DNA from: Accumulibacter phosphatis
GTDB taxonomy: Bacteria; Pseudomonadota; Gammaproteobacteria; Burkholderiales; Rhodocyclaceae
DNA: 64,000 nt
Direction: 5' to 3'
Assembly: GCF_000024165.1 (NCBI RefSeq)
Contig: NC_013194.1
Location: forward strand, 1,426,001-1,490,000
Of the stretch, positions 43,552-52,098 are shown one piece after another. A model generated the notes under the pieces. That model searched no databases. It worked only from the letters and a program-made list of their open reading frames with translations, and was not told the origin of the DNA. How positions within the stretch are numbered: the first letter of the stretch is position 1; every line of letters starts with the position of its first letter. A program made the translations under genes and the position numbers.

Positions 43552-44076
43552 TCATGGGACGCTCATCTCTTGATCGAGCCAGAACATGGCCCGCGGCAGA
43601 CCCAGGCTGTTGAACACCTGGTGCCAAAAGCCGTGCGTGTCAACGGCCCGGCCGAGTTCGGCAAAGCGCACGCGCAGGTGAAACACAAAGTCCTTTCCCC
43701 GCTCCTGCAACCAGTTCCACCAGCGCGCGCCCGTGTGCCGGTCAGGTGGACCGCCGGGGTGCTCTGCCGCGCCGTTCAGCCGCTGCTGCAGGACTTGCTG
43801 TTGCACCGACCAGTCATACCAGCGTCGCGGTGCGATACATTCCGGCAGGCGCGAACACGTGCGTCGGCATCCGGCACAACGGTAGCGAAGGATGGGGATC
43901 GGGTTGAGCCGTGGCGGCACGGCTCGGCGGTCGGCCTTTCGCTCATAGTGACCATGCTGATGGACCACTCCCAGCCCGCAGTGCGGGCACGACTTCGGTC
44001 GATACACTTCAGCGGCCTTTTGAGTCGTCTCAACGTGCTGCTCAAGCGTGGTGATGCCGGCTACAATTCGTTGCAT
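43552..44076 (-). CDS. Transposon zinc-ribbon protein, 174 aa (DUF6431-like)
   Basis: Starts at ATG 44076. A zinc-ribbon made of CPHCG (about 30-34) and CAGCRRTC (about 68-75), with GHYERKADRR between them, resembles the N-terminal ribbon of several transposases. The rest is helical (WSVQQQVLQQRLNGAAE) with a Trp-rich C-terminus. It is the first gene of the element, separated from the transposase by a palindrome. Family label is from memory. Probably a DNA-binding accessory or regulator of transposition. Confidence 0.7.
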   Translation of the reverse strand: MQRIVAGITTLEQHVETTQKAAEVYRPKSCPHCGLGVVHQHGHYERKADRRAVPPRLNPIPILRYRCAGCRRTCSRLPECIAPRRWYDWSVQQQVLQQRLNGAAEHPGGPPDRHTGARWWNWLQERGKDFVFHLRVRFAELGRAVDTHGFWHQVFNSLGLPRAMFWLDQEMSVP

Positions 44077-44242
44077 GGGCTGGGCTCTTTTCTATCTCGG
44101 TCGTCTCGATAACTTCCCACGATAGCAGAGGTGTTCCAGCCCTTCTCCGTCCTTCTTCATTCCGCCTTCGCTCAGGAGATCCTTCGATCTTCCTGCTCAA
44201 AGTACGCGCGATATTCAAAGCCCTTCAATCCCGTTTAGGGGC

Positions 44243-44252
44243 GGACGTAACA
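44243..44252 (-). repeat. Right terminal inverted repeat
   Basis: GGACGTAACA, exact inverse of the left end, followed by the second CCAGG copy. Confidence 0.85.
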
Positions 44253-44257
44253 CCAGG
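44253..44257. repeat. Target-site duplication, right copy (CCAGG)
   Basis: Matches 40986-40990. Confidence 0.9.
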
Positions 44258-44744
44258 GATCGCCCTTTTCGAGATGCAGCGCCACCACCGACGGGCCGAG
44301 ACCCCAGTTCTTGTTGCCGAGTTCGGAATGGTTGTTGGTCGGAATCTGCACCACCGGCCCGGCTCCCCAGATGAAGTGTCCGGGCTTGGCCGGCGAGAGG
44401 AAGGCCGTCAGCACCGTATCGCCGACACCGTTGGTTCGGTCGTCGCCGGGGTAGAGCGAAGGCATCGAGATCACCGGCACGATGGTGCGGGTGATGATAT
44501 TCCACTCGTCGCTCACCGAGATCGGAATCACCGGCTGGATGTTGAGGACGTTCTGGGTCTTCTTCTCCGGCCCGAAGTTGAGGTTGGTGTTGTTCTGGAA
44601 CGGCACGCTGACCAGATTGCCGACCGGGTTCTGAGCCAGCTTGGCCAGTTCCTCGGCGGTCAGTTCGGCGAGGGCGGGGCTGGCCGCCAGCAGTGTGGCA
44701 AGCGCAGTGGCGGCGCACCCGGGGATCGTGGTGGGCTTGATCAT
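44253..44744 (-). pseudogene. N-terminal half of the interrupted outer-membrane transporter
   Basis: ATG 44744 follows GGAGGAATGC. Signal peptide (ALATLLAASPALAE), then TAEELAKLAQNPVGNLVSVP, QPVIPISVSDEWNIITRTIV and GPVVQIPTNNHSELGNKNWG. This is the family often named 'transporter' or neuromedin U, close to Phenol_MetA_deg barrels. The frame enters the transposon after EKGDPW and stops within it. A truncated 170-residue product would be a barrel fragment. The first copy of the CcoQ-like gene follows a related barrel at 25.9 kb. Confidence 0.9.
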
Positions 44745-44800
44745 GCATTCCTCCAGCGTTGAATGAATTCCCGGCCGCTGTAAGGCCGGGGAAGTGACGA

Positions 44801-45155
44801 TTACAGCGGCCGTGCCGGGCCGATCTGCGGCGCGCGCACCGGCTTGGCCATGCCGAAAAAGATCACCACGCCCTGTCCACAGCAGCGCGTCGACAGCGCC
44901 TCGGCTGCACCGGCGTAGCAGCTGTCGATGTCCTGCCAGTTGTTGATGGCCCAGACGTCTCCCGCCGGGCCGACGGCAATCTCGGTCTGCAACTGCAGCC
45001 AACCTCCGACGTAGCCCCCCGGCGGCGAGCACTTGGCCGTTGAGGCCGGTAGCCGCTAGAACCGGTGCTGGCGGCAGGAGGCTCGTCGCGGCGAGCACCA
45101 GGATCGACAAGCGATCCCCGATGACTTGCTTGCGTCTGTGCATTTGCGCTTTCAT
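44801..45155 (-). pseudogene. Copy 2 of the internally deleted secreted family
   Basis: From ATG 45155: signal peptide (LSILVLAATSLLPPAPVLAA), LNGQVLAAGG, then a frame change at a run of G and direct continuation as GGYVGGWLQLQTEIAVGPAG, DVWAINNWQDIDSCYAGA and the tail GQGVVIFFGMAKPVRAPQIG. So the gene keeps only its signal, the first β-strand and its last 75 residues. The tail matches copy 1 (30.6-31.5 kb) in 17 of 25 positions. The phrase GDVWAINNW suggests the last blade of an NHL-like propeller. It lies 57 bp upstream of the interrupted barrel gene. Confidence 0.7.
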
Positions 45156-45174
45156 TTCATGTCTCCCATGAACG

Positions 45175-46185
45175 TCAAGAGTGATTTCCATCGCTTGGGA
45201 ACTGACATCCGGCACCCGGCTCATTCGCCGCGCCAGGCGTGCCGCGACGAATGAGCAGTTTGGCCGGGCTTACTTGGCAGCTGTGGGTGCGGCGGGGTGC
45301 TGTGGGTGCGGCGGCTGGCGCCGGTGCCGGCGCGGCTGCCGGTGTGGTCGCTGACTCGATCTTGGCCTTCGCCTTGAGATCGTCAAGGTGTTTCTTCAGG
45401 TTTTGCTGCTGAACCTGCTGCGCCAGATGGGGTTTGACTTCCTCAAAAGGAGGTGCCTCGATGGGCTTGGAATCCTCCAGCTGAATGACATGATAGCCAT
45501 ACGGGGTCTTGACGGGCTCCTGTGTGATGGCTCCTTTTTCAAGCTTGCTGACAGCAGCGGCAAATTCCGGAACCATTCTGCTCAGGTCGAACCAGCCCAA
45601 CTCGCCACCACTTGCCTTGGAGCCGGCATCTTTCGATTTCTCCATGGCCAGCTTCGCGAACGCTCCGGGATCCTTCTTGAGCTTGGCGATGATGGCCGTG
45701 GCTTCGGCTTCCTTCTCGACGAGAATGTGGCGTGCCTTGTATTCGGAGCCGGTGATCGTGGCCTTGATCCTCTCGTACTCGGCTTTCAGGACTTCGTCGC
45801 TGGCCGCACCGTTCTTGATCAAGTCCTGAACGTAGGCGCTGGCCAGAACGGATTGACGCATCAGGTCAATTTGTTCGATCACTTCAGGCGACTTGTCCAG
45901 GCCCTTCTTGACGGCTTCCTCGGCAACCAGCGTCTGCATGATCAGCTTGTCGACGATGCCTTGTCTGGCCTCCGGGCTGTCCGCCTGGCCGTTGCCGCCA
46001 GCTTGCTTGACGATCATGTCCACACGTTTCTTGCTGATGACAACGCCGTTTACGGTTGCCTCGGCGGCTTCTTTCGCTGCCGGGGCAACGGCAGCGGGCT
46101 TGGCATTCTGGTCGGAGTTGCAGGCGCCGAGGACCAGCAGCGACGCAGCGCTGGCCAGCAGGATTCTGGAGTTGAGCAATTTCAT
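45175..46185 (-). CDS. Parvulin-type peptidyl-prolyl isomerase lipoprotein with shifted C-terminus
   Basis: 336 residues. Lipobox LLVLGAC (Cys22), a SurA-like N-terminal helical domain (45-140, VNGVVISKKRVDMIVKQAGG) and a parvulin domain (about 150-245: ARHILVEKEAEATAIIAKLK, SGGELGWFDLSRMVPEFAAA, VKTPYGYHVIQLED). It helps fold exported proteins. After an Ala/Pro tail the frame appears shifted: in the alternative frame the gene would end at TAA 45270 after APTAAK; here it continues 32 more residues to 45175. AAGGAACCGT precedes the start. The catalytic part is intact. Confidence 0.88.
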   Translation of the reverse strand: MKLLNSRILLASAASLLVLGACNSDQNAKPAAVAPAAKEAAEATVNGVVISKKRVDMIVKQAGGNGQADSPEARQGIVDKLIMQTLVAEEAVKKGLDKSPEVIEQIDLMRQSVLASAYVQDLIKNGAASDEVLKAEYERIKATITGSEYKARHILVEKEAEATAIIAKLKKDPGAFAKLAMEKSKDAGSKASGGELGWFDLSRMVPEFAAAVSKLEKGAITQEPVKTPYGYHVIQLEDSKPIEAPPFEEVKPHLAQQVQQQNLKKHLDDLKAKAKIESATTPAAAPAPAPAAAPTAPRRTHSCQVSPAKLLIRRGTPGAANEPGAGCQFPSDGNHS

Positions 46186-46327
46186 ACGGTTCCTTGTGGT
46201 GTGAAGAATTGCAGTTGGAGTTGCATTGCGGGGAAATCGCCTTGGTCCAGCCGGTTGCTGGACAGACTGCCGCTGATGCGGGAAGGGCGGCGGGTAAGGC
46301 GGACGTGACCGAAGTATTCGCGGCCTT

Positions 46328-46516
46328 TCAGACCAGACGAACCGGACTTGTGGTGTACGCCGCCACCATTTTGTCGCGGCCCAGCGAATTGAATATGCCG
46401 GCTTCCGGGACCGTGACCTGGCCGGCTTTGGCGATCACGAACGACTCGCCTTTGGCGGCGTGTTCGACCAACCGCGACAGCTGGGTCTTGGGTTCGTGAA
46501 TTTTGGACGTCTGCAT
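46328..46516 (-). CDS. Phd/YefM-like antitoxin with apparent internal deletion, orphan
   Basis: 62 residues from ATG 46516. MQTSKIHEPKTQLSRLVEHA and KGESFVIAKAG are the N-terminal DNA-binding half of Phd/YefM antitoxins. Normal relatives have about 20 residues before the GQISVP-type segment; here IAKAG passes directly to GQVTVPEAGIFNSLGRDKM, as if recombination occurred between repeated AGQ codons. The last residues (AAYTTSPVRLV) are not family-like. No toxin gene follows in the next 140 bp. It may still repress DNA but is unlikely to neutralise a toxin. Confidence 0.7.
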   Translation of the reverse strand: MQTSKIHEPKTQLSRLVEHAAKGESFVIAKAGQVTVPEAGIFNSLGRDKMVAAYTTSPVRLV

Positions 46517-46650
46517 GAATATCTCCGGTGGGTCAGGTCCGGTTAGTTTAGTCCAACACCGGTGGGATACGTCGACAGACATGAGGAACGCGGCCACTTC
46601 AGGCCGCGTTCCCCCTGCAGCGGCCGGTTATCGGCGCCGGCAGCAAGAAT

Positions 46651-47139
46651 TCAGCCGATAGTGTCTTCGGATCTCCGCGCGTGAGGTTCTGACCGGTCAA
46701 GTTCAAGGGCCCCGGAGAGACTCGCCTTTACGGTTTGCAGGATCTCGGACAAGTAGTCTTGTTGTGCTGCTGACAGGCCTTGCAGCATTTCCGTACGACT
46801 ACGGAGAATGACGGTCTCGACCTGCACGAGCAATTGTCGCGCTCGGTCGGTCAAATGGATTCCCCATACGCGCCGATCGCCGGCAATTGGACGCCGTTCG
46901 ATCCAGCCGCTCTTCTCGACCTGATCGATCAGGCGGCCGGCCGTGGATTTTTCGATCTCGAGCTTGGCCGATATCTGCGACTGGGAAAGCCCCTCCTGAT
47001 TCGACAGGATCGCCAATATCGACCATTGGGCACGCGTCAAGCCGAGTGGCTGCAATCGTCGATCGATCAGTTTGCGCAGCAGTCGCGCGGACTCGGTCAA
47101 GAGGAAGCCCGGGCCTCGTTGGGAATCATCGATGAACAT
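46651..47139 (-). CDS. MarR-family transcriptional regulator
   Basis: 162 residues with a winged helix (about 40-105: LTRAQWSILAILSNQEGLSQ, LEIEKSTAGRLIDQVEKSGW, RRVWGIHLTDRARQLL) and helical dimerisation ends. Binds palindromic DNA, usually released by a small ligand. It is divergent from the PEP carboxykinase gene; a TAAGCATGCTTA palindrome lies in between and abuts the PEPCK promoter. Control of PEPCK by this protein is therefore plausible but unproven. Confidence 0.88.
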   Translation of the reverse strand: MFIDDSQRGPGFLLTESARLLRKLIDRRLQPLGLTRAQWSILAILSNQEGLSQSQISAKLEIEKSTAGRLIDQVEKSGWIERRPIAGDRRVWGIHLTDRARQLLVQVETVILRSRTEMLQGLSAAQQDYLSEILQTVKASLSGALELDRSEPHARRSEDTIG

Positions 47140-47342
47140 GGATGCGGCCTCAGTGACGATCTAGGGAATGGCCCTTGGCTGCCGGCACGACGGTGCTGTG
47201 CGCAGCGCAGGCGTTAGCCGCAGATTATCCCAGTTTCCCCGGCATGCGACGAGCGAGCGGGGAACCGCCGAGAACATGGGGGAGTCTGTGGATGCCGCTT
47301 GCACAACGCACCTGCCTGACCGCAGCCAATACCAGAAAATAG

Positions 47343-47354
47343 TAAGCATGCTTA
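47343..47354. promoter_or_regulatory. Candidate MarR-type operator
   Basis: Perfect 12-bp palindrome TAAGCATGCTTA in an AT-rich patch, 8 bp upstream of the predicted -35 box of the PEPCK gene and 204 bp from the divergent MarR gene. Confidence 0.55.
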
Positions 47355-47361
47355 TTATAAG

Positions 47362-47391
47362 TTGACTGTTGGTAGGCGAGCATAGTAATAT
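47362..47391 (+). promoter_or_regulatory. Predicted promoter of the PEPCK gene
   Basis: TTGACT (47362-47367), 18-bp spacer and TAATAT (47386-47391), about 120 bp upstream of the start; the long leader could hold further control. Confidence 0.5.
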
Positions 47392-47508
47392 CCTCTCGTC
47401 AACAAGGTCTTTAGGCCGTCGCTAGGTTCCGTCTCGTGATCGAGCTTGGCGAGCTACATGCGACGGGTGCTGCAGGCTGATTACCACTACCGAGGAAAGA
47501 GGAGAAAC

Positions 47509-49362
47509 ATGAGCAACGCAACGAACTCCGTCAGTGTTCCGACCAACAACCCGAAACTGATTGCCTGGGTCGAGGAGGTGCGGGCGCTGTGCAAACCGGA
47601 GCAGGTCGTCTGGTGTGATGGCTCGAAAGCCGAATACGACCGCTTGTGCAACCTGATGGTCGAAGGCGGGACCTTCATCCGCCATCCGGAAAAGCGGGCA
47701 GATTCCTACCTCGCACGCTCACACCCTTCCGACGTCGGAAGGGTCGAGGACCGAACCTTTATTTGCTCCATCAACAAGGAGGATGCAGGCCCAACGAACA
47801 ATTGGGCCCCGCCGGCGGAAATGCGTGCCACTTTGAACGGGCTGTTCGACGGCTGCATGCGCGGACGAACGATGTACGTGATCCCGTTCAGCATGGGTCC
47901 GCTGGGCTCACCGATCGCCAAGATCGGCATCGAAATCACCGACAGCCCCTATGTCGTGGTGAACATGGGAATCATGACCCGGATGGGCCGTGCCGTGCTC
48001 GACGTACTCGGCAGCGACGGCTTCTTCATCCCCTGCGTTCACTCCGTGGGCGCGCCGCTCGCGCCGGGGCAGCAGGACGTCCCGTGGCCGTGCGAGGCGG
48101 ACATCAAGCGCAAGTACATCGTGCATTACCCGGAGACCTACGAGATCTGGTCCTACGGTTCGGGCTATGGCGGCAATGCGCTCCTCGGCAAGAAGTGCCT
48201 GGCACTGCGCATCGCCTCCGTAATGGCCCGCGATGAGGGCTGGCTCGCCGAACACATGCTGATCATGGGCCTCGAATCGCCGCAGGGAGAAAAGACCTAC
48301 CTCGGCGCCGCTTTCCCCAGTGCCTGCGGCAAGACCAATCTGGCCATGCTGGTTCCGCCCACGGGCTTCGAGGGCTGGAAGGTCACCACGGTGGGTGACG
48401 ACATCGCGTGGATCAAGAAGGCGCCGGACGGGAGGCTGCGCGCGATCAATCCCGAAGCCGGCTTCTTCGGCGTTGCTCCCGGCACCAACATGAGTTCCAA
48501 CCCCAACGCCATGTTGACCATACAGAAGAACTGTATCGTCACCAACGCCGCTCTGACCGACGACGGTGATGTCTGGTGGGAAGGCATGGACGGCCCGCCG
48601 CCGGCGCATACCATCGACTGGAAGGGCGAGGACTGGACGCCCGGCTGCGGCCGCGTGGCGGCGCATCCCAACGCGCGCTTCACGGCGCCGGCCAGCCAGT
48701 GTCCGAGTATTGACGCGGATTGGGAGAACCCGGCTGGCGTAGCGATCAGCGCTTTCGTCTTCGGTGGCAGAATGAGCAAGGACATGCCGTTGGTGTTCCA
48801 GGCCTTCAACTGGAGTCACGGCGTCTATCTGGCCGCCACCATGGGTTCCGAAGCGACAGCCGCGGCGATCGGCCAGGCGGCGATGCGTCGAGACCCCATG
48901 GCGATGCTGCCGTTCTGCGGCTACAACATGGCGGACTATTTCAGCCACTGGCTGAACGTCGGTCGCCAGGTGCCCAATCCGCCGCGCATCTTCCGCGTCA
49001 ACTGGTTCCGCAAGGGCGACGACGGCAAATTCCTTTGGCCGGGCTTCGGTGAAAACATGCGCGTATTGAAATGGATCGTCGATCGGGTGCACGGCCGCGG
49101 CTTCGGCATCGAAAGCCCGATGGGCTGGATGCCGCGCCACGAAGACCTTGAATGGAACGGCCTCGACTATCCGAGCGACACCTTCTATGACCTGATGTCG
49201 GTCGGCCGCAAAGCAGGCTCGGCCGAGGCGCATGCGCACGAAGAGCAGTTCGACATGTTCTTTGACCGCCTGCCCAAGGAGTTCATCTTCGAACGCGAAT
49301 TGCTGCGCTCGCGACTCTGGCGTTCGCCCGAGAAATGGGAACTGGCGCACGAGGCCCATTGA
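47509..49362 (+). CDS. pckG: Phosphoenolpyruvate carboxykinase (GTP)
   Basis: 617 residues, the GTP-dependent type. Converts oxaloacetate to PEP and CO2. The kinase loop with its active-site Cys, FPSACGKTN, is at about 276-284; the substrate loop and metal site occur in TTVGDDIAWIKK and the nucleotide segment in RVNWFRKGDDGKFLWPGFGE. ATG 47509 follows GAGGAGAAAC. Malate dehydrogenase lies 105 bp downstream, so the two link malate, oxaloacetate and PEP, a node important in glycogen/PHA-cycling bacteria. Confidence 0.96.
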   Translation: MSNATNSVSVPTNNPKLIAWVEEVRALCKPEQVVWCDGSKAEYDRLCNLMVEGGTFIRHPEKRADSYLARSHPSDVGRVEDRTFICSINKEDAGPTNNWAPPAEMRATLNGLFDGCMRGRTMYVIPFSMGPLGSPIAKIGIEITDSPYVVVNMGIMTRMGRAVLDVLGSDGFFIPCVHSVGAPLAPGQQDVPWPCEADIKRKYIVHYPETYEIWSYGSGYGGNALLGKKCLALRIASVMARDEGWLAEHMLIMGLESPQGEKTYLGAAFPSACGKTNLAMLVPPTGFEGWKVTTVGDDIAWIKKAPDGRLRAINPEAGFFGVAPGTNMSSNPNAMLTIQKNCIVTNAALTDDGDVWWEGMDGPPPAHTIDWKGEDWTPGCGRVAAHPNARFTAPASQCPSIDADWENPAGVAISAFVFGGRMSKDMPLVFQAFNWSHGVYLAATMGSEATAAAIGQAAMRRDPMAMLPFCGYNMADYFSHWLNVGRQVPNPPRIFRVNWFRKGDDGKFLWPGFGENMRVLKWIVDRVHGRGFGIESPMGWMPRHEDLEWNGLDYPSDTFYDLMSVGRKAGSAEAHAHEEQFDMFFDRLPKEFIFERELLRSRLWRSPEKWELAHEAH

Positions 49363-49467
49363 ACGCTCGTCGTTGACTCTGCCGGTCGCGCCCCCGGGGC
49401 AATCTGCTGCCGCGGGGGCTGCCCGATCGATCAAGTCTGAAGCACATTCATTGAGGAAAAGTTCAGC

Positions 49468-50418
49468 ATGTCACGCAAGAAGATTGCACTTGTCGGCGCC
49501 GGTCAGATTGGCGGTACGCTCGCCCTGCTCGCCGGCATCAAGGAGTTGGGCGACATTTCTCTGTTCGATATCGCCGACGGCGTCCCCCAGGGCAAGGCGC
49601 TCGACCTCGCCCAGGCCGGGCCGGTCGAGGGCTTCGACAGCGCCCTGGCCGGCGGCAGCGATTACGCTGCCATCGACGGTGCCGACGTGGTTATCGTCAC
49701 GGCCGGCGTGCCGCGCAAGCCGGGCATGAGCCGCGACGATTTGATCAGCGTCAATACCAAGGTAATGGTCTCAGTCGGCGAAAACATCAGGCAGCGCTGC
49801 CCCGAGGCCTTTGTCATCGTCATCACCAATCCGCTGGACGCCATGGTCGGGGTACTGCAGCAGGTCTCGGGCCTGCCACCGGCAAGAGTCGTCGGCATGG
49901 CCGGCGTGCTGGACAGTGCGCGCTTCCGCCATTTCCTGGCCGACGAGTTCAAGGTCTCCGTCGAGGACGTCACCGCCTTGGTGCTGGGCGGCCACGGCGA
50001 CACCATGGTGCCCTTGGTGCGCTACTCGACCGTCGCCGGCATTCCGTTACCCGATTTGGTCAAGATGGGTTGGACGACCCAGGAACGGCTGGATGCGATC
50101 GTCAAGCGCACCCGCAATGGCGGTGGGGAAATCGTCGCCCTGTTGAAGACCGGTTCGGCGTTCTATGCCCCGGCGGCCGCTGCCATCGTCATGGCCGATG
50201 CGTATCTGAAGGACAAGAAGCGCTTGTTGCCGTGCGCCGCCTGCTTGAGCGGGGAATACGGCGTCAAGGGCATCTATGTCGGCGTCCCGGTCATCCTGGG
50301 AGCGGGCGGCGTCGAGAGGATCGTTGAAATCGAGCTGGATGCCGAGGAGCAGGCGATGTTTGATCACTCGGTCAAGTCGGTCAAGGAACTGGTCGAGATC
50401 ACCAGGCAGTTCTTGTAG
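49468..50418 (+). CDS. mdh: Malate dehydrogenase (LDH-like type)
   Basis: 316 residues. NAD-binding GAGQIGGTLALL at the N-terminus, the active-site loop PRKPGMSRDD with the Arg that favours dicarboxylate substrate, catalytic His in GGHGDTMVPL and NPLDAMVG in between. This is the LDH-like malate dehydrogenase group rather than the E. coli type. It probably works with the PEPCK encoded just upstream. GAGGAAAAGTTC precedes the start. Confidence 0.95.
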   Translation: MSRKKIALVGAGQIGGTLALLAGIKELGDISLFDIADGVPQGKALDLAQAGPVEGFDSALAGGSDYAAIDGADVVIVTAGVPRKPGMSRDDLISVNTKVMVSVGENIRQRCPEAFVIVITNPLDAMVGVLQQVSGLPPARVVGMAGVLDSARFRHFLADEFKVSVEDVTALVLGGHGDTMVPLVRYSTVAGIPLPDLVKMGWTTQERLDAIVKRTRNGGGEIVALLKTGSAFYAPAAAAIVMADAYLKDKKRLLPCAACLSGEYGVKGIYVGVPVILGAGGVERIVEIELDAEEQAMFDHSVKSVKELVEITRQFL

Positions 50419-50595
50419 GTACTGTCGCATTGGCTGGGCGCTGGGCTGACCGACTCCGATCGGCTGCCCGGACCAGCGTCCGGCGTTCAGCAGCCGGTCG
50501 GATTGCCGACAGGCCGGTGCGCTTATTCTTCGTTCGCCGTATCGTGGCTCGGCGTTCGGTGTCCGGCATGCGTCCACTCATGGAAAGACTCCAGT

Positions 50596-51261
50596 ATGAA
50601 ATATCTGCCTGAACTGTTTGCCGCCAATACCCGCTGGGCTGAGGACATGCGAGCAGCTGACCCCAATTTCTTTGCCGGTCTGGCCGGCTTGCAGGACCCG
50701 GACTACCTGTGGATAGGGTGTTCGGACAGCCGGGTGCCGGCGAATCAGATCACCGGCCTGAAGCCGGGCGAAGTGTTCGTGCATCGAAATATCGCCAACG
50801 TCGTGGTGCATACGGACCTCAACTGCCTGTCGGTAATGCAGTACGCCATCGATGTGCTCAAAGTCCGCCACATCATCGTTTGCGGTCACTACGGCTGCGG
50901 CGGTGTGCGGGCGGCTCTGGAAGGGCCCTCCCTGGGATTGATCGACAACTGGTTGCGCCACATTCAGGATGTGCGCGATCGGCACATGGATTTCCTCGCG
51001 GCGCTGCCGGACAACACGGCCCGCTGGCGCGCCCTGTGCGAACTGAATGTGATCGATCAGGTGCGCAATGTTGCCCGCACGACGCTGGTCGGCGACGCCT
51101 GGAGGCGTCACCAACCCCTGATGTTGCATGCCTGGATCTATGGTCTGGAAGATGGTCGTCTGCAAGACCTGCAAGCTTCCTTCAACGAGGAAGGCGAAGT
51201 CGATTCAGTCATCGCCCAGGCGGTGGTGGCGGCCCATGCGCGTTACACGGTCCGCGCGTAG
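50596..51261 (+). CDS. can: β-carbonic anhydrase
   Basis: 221 residues from ATG 50596. Zinc ligands Cys42, His98 and Cys101 with the Asp44-Arg46 dyad (CSDSR ... CGHYGCGG). Interconverts CO2 and bicarbonate, which would supply or remove the CO2 of the upstream carboxykinase. Frame extends upstream but is not family-like. It lies 177 bp after malate dehydrogenase. Confidence 0.95.
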   Translation: MKYLPELFAANTRWAEDMRAADPNFFAGLAGLQDPDYLWIGCSDSRVPANQITGLKPGEVFVHRNIANVVVHTDLNCLSVMQYAIDVLKVRHIIVCGHYGCGGVRAALEGPSLGLIDNWLRHIQDVRDRHMDFLAALPDNTARWRALCELNVIDQVRNVARTTLVGDAWRRHQPLMLHAWIYGLEDGRLQDLQASFNEEGEVDSVIAQAVVAAHARYTVRA

Positions 51262-51309
51262 CGCACTCGGCGGCAAGTAAACGCGGGCTGACGAACACTG
51301 GGCAACTCG

Positions 51310-51966
51310 ATGCCGACCCGAATCCATCTGGTGCGCCACGGTGCCACCGACCTCACCGCCGAAGACCGCTTCGCCGGTTCCTCTGATGTGCCCCTCTCCG
51401 ACGAAGGCCGCAGACAGGTGGCATGTTTGGCGGCGCGGCTGAAACGAGAGAAGCTGGACGCCGTCTACGCCAGTCCGTTGGGACGCACCATGGAAACCGC
51501 GCGCACCTTGGCGCTTCCCCACGGTCTGGAGCCGATAGCCGAGGCTGGGCTGCGCGAAATCGATTATGGCCACTGGGAAGGGCTGCGTCGATCGGAGGTC
51601 GAGAGCACGTTCCCGGCCGAGTACGCCGTCTGGCAGGAGGATCCATTCGCTATCGCTCCCCTGGGTGGAGAATCGGGTGTCAATGTGCTCAACCGGGCAT
51701 TGCCCGCGCTGCGCGCGATAGTCGAGCGGCATCGCCACGGCACGGTGCTGCTGGTATCCCACAAGGGAACCAACCGACTGCTGGTCAGTAGCCTCCTGGG
51801 CTTCGACATGCGGGGCTATCGCGATCGCCTCGAGCAAAGTCCCGCAGCGCTGAGCCTTCTCGACTTCATGAGCGAGGTTCGCGCCCGCTTGCGCTTGTTC
51901 AACGACATCTCGCATTACGAGGACCTATCCGAGCGGCTCCTGACAGAACGCTTGCCGCGCTGGTAA
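51310..51966 (+). CDS. Histidine phosphatase (phosphoglycerate mutase-like)
   Basis: 218 residues. Catalytic RHG at 9-11 (IHLVRHGATDL), substrate Arg in SPLGRTMETA, the acid residue in LREIDYGHWEGL and second His in LLVSHKGTNRLL. Similar to CobC/GpmB-type broad phosphatases. Substrate not shown. It lies 48 bp after the carbonic anhydrase and may be co-transcribed. Confidence 0.9.
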   Translation: MPTRIHLVRHGATDLTAEDRFAGSSDVPLSDEGRRQVACLAARLKREKLDAVYASPLGRTMETARTLALPHGLEPIAEAGLREIDYGHWEGLRRSEVESTFPAEYAVWQEDPFAIAPLGGESGVNVLNRALPALRAIVERHRHGTVLLVSHKGTNRLLVSSLLGFDMRGYRDRLEQSPAALSLLDFMSEVRARLRLFNDISHYEDLSERLLTERLPRW

Positions 51967-52098
51967 GGCGCTGCGCCATCTGCCCGCAAGAAGGCGATGG
52001 GTCGTGCAGCGAGTGAGGGCAGCTCAGTGCCATGACCGTCGCATCTCGGGTCGTCCTGGCTGCGGTACGCATGAGGATTTCGCTGACGTCGAAGGCTC

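Larger units (their letters stand above)
40991..44252 (-). mobile_element. Transposon with DDE transposase and AAA+ ATPase, 3262 bp
   Basis: Bounded by TGTTACGTCC (40991-41000) and its inverse GGACGTAACA (44243-44252), with TG...CA ends and a 5-bp target duplication CCAGG. Four minus-strand genes: a zinc-ribbon protein (43552-44076), a rve-type DDE transposase (42100-43422), an AAA+ ATPase (41303-42097) and a 65-residue protein (41109-41306). A DDE transposase with an ATPase, 5-bp duplications and TG ends places it near the Mu/Tn7/Tn5053 (TniA-TniB) group rather than the simple IS families. Genes look intact, so it may be recent and active. Confidence 0.92.

Noticed and set aside
47908..49434. 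Minus-strand open frame of 508 codons
   Set aside because: Antisense to the PEPCK gene; His/Arg/Val-rich shadow.
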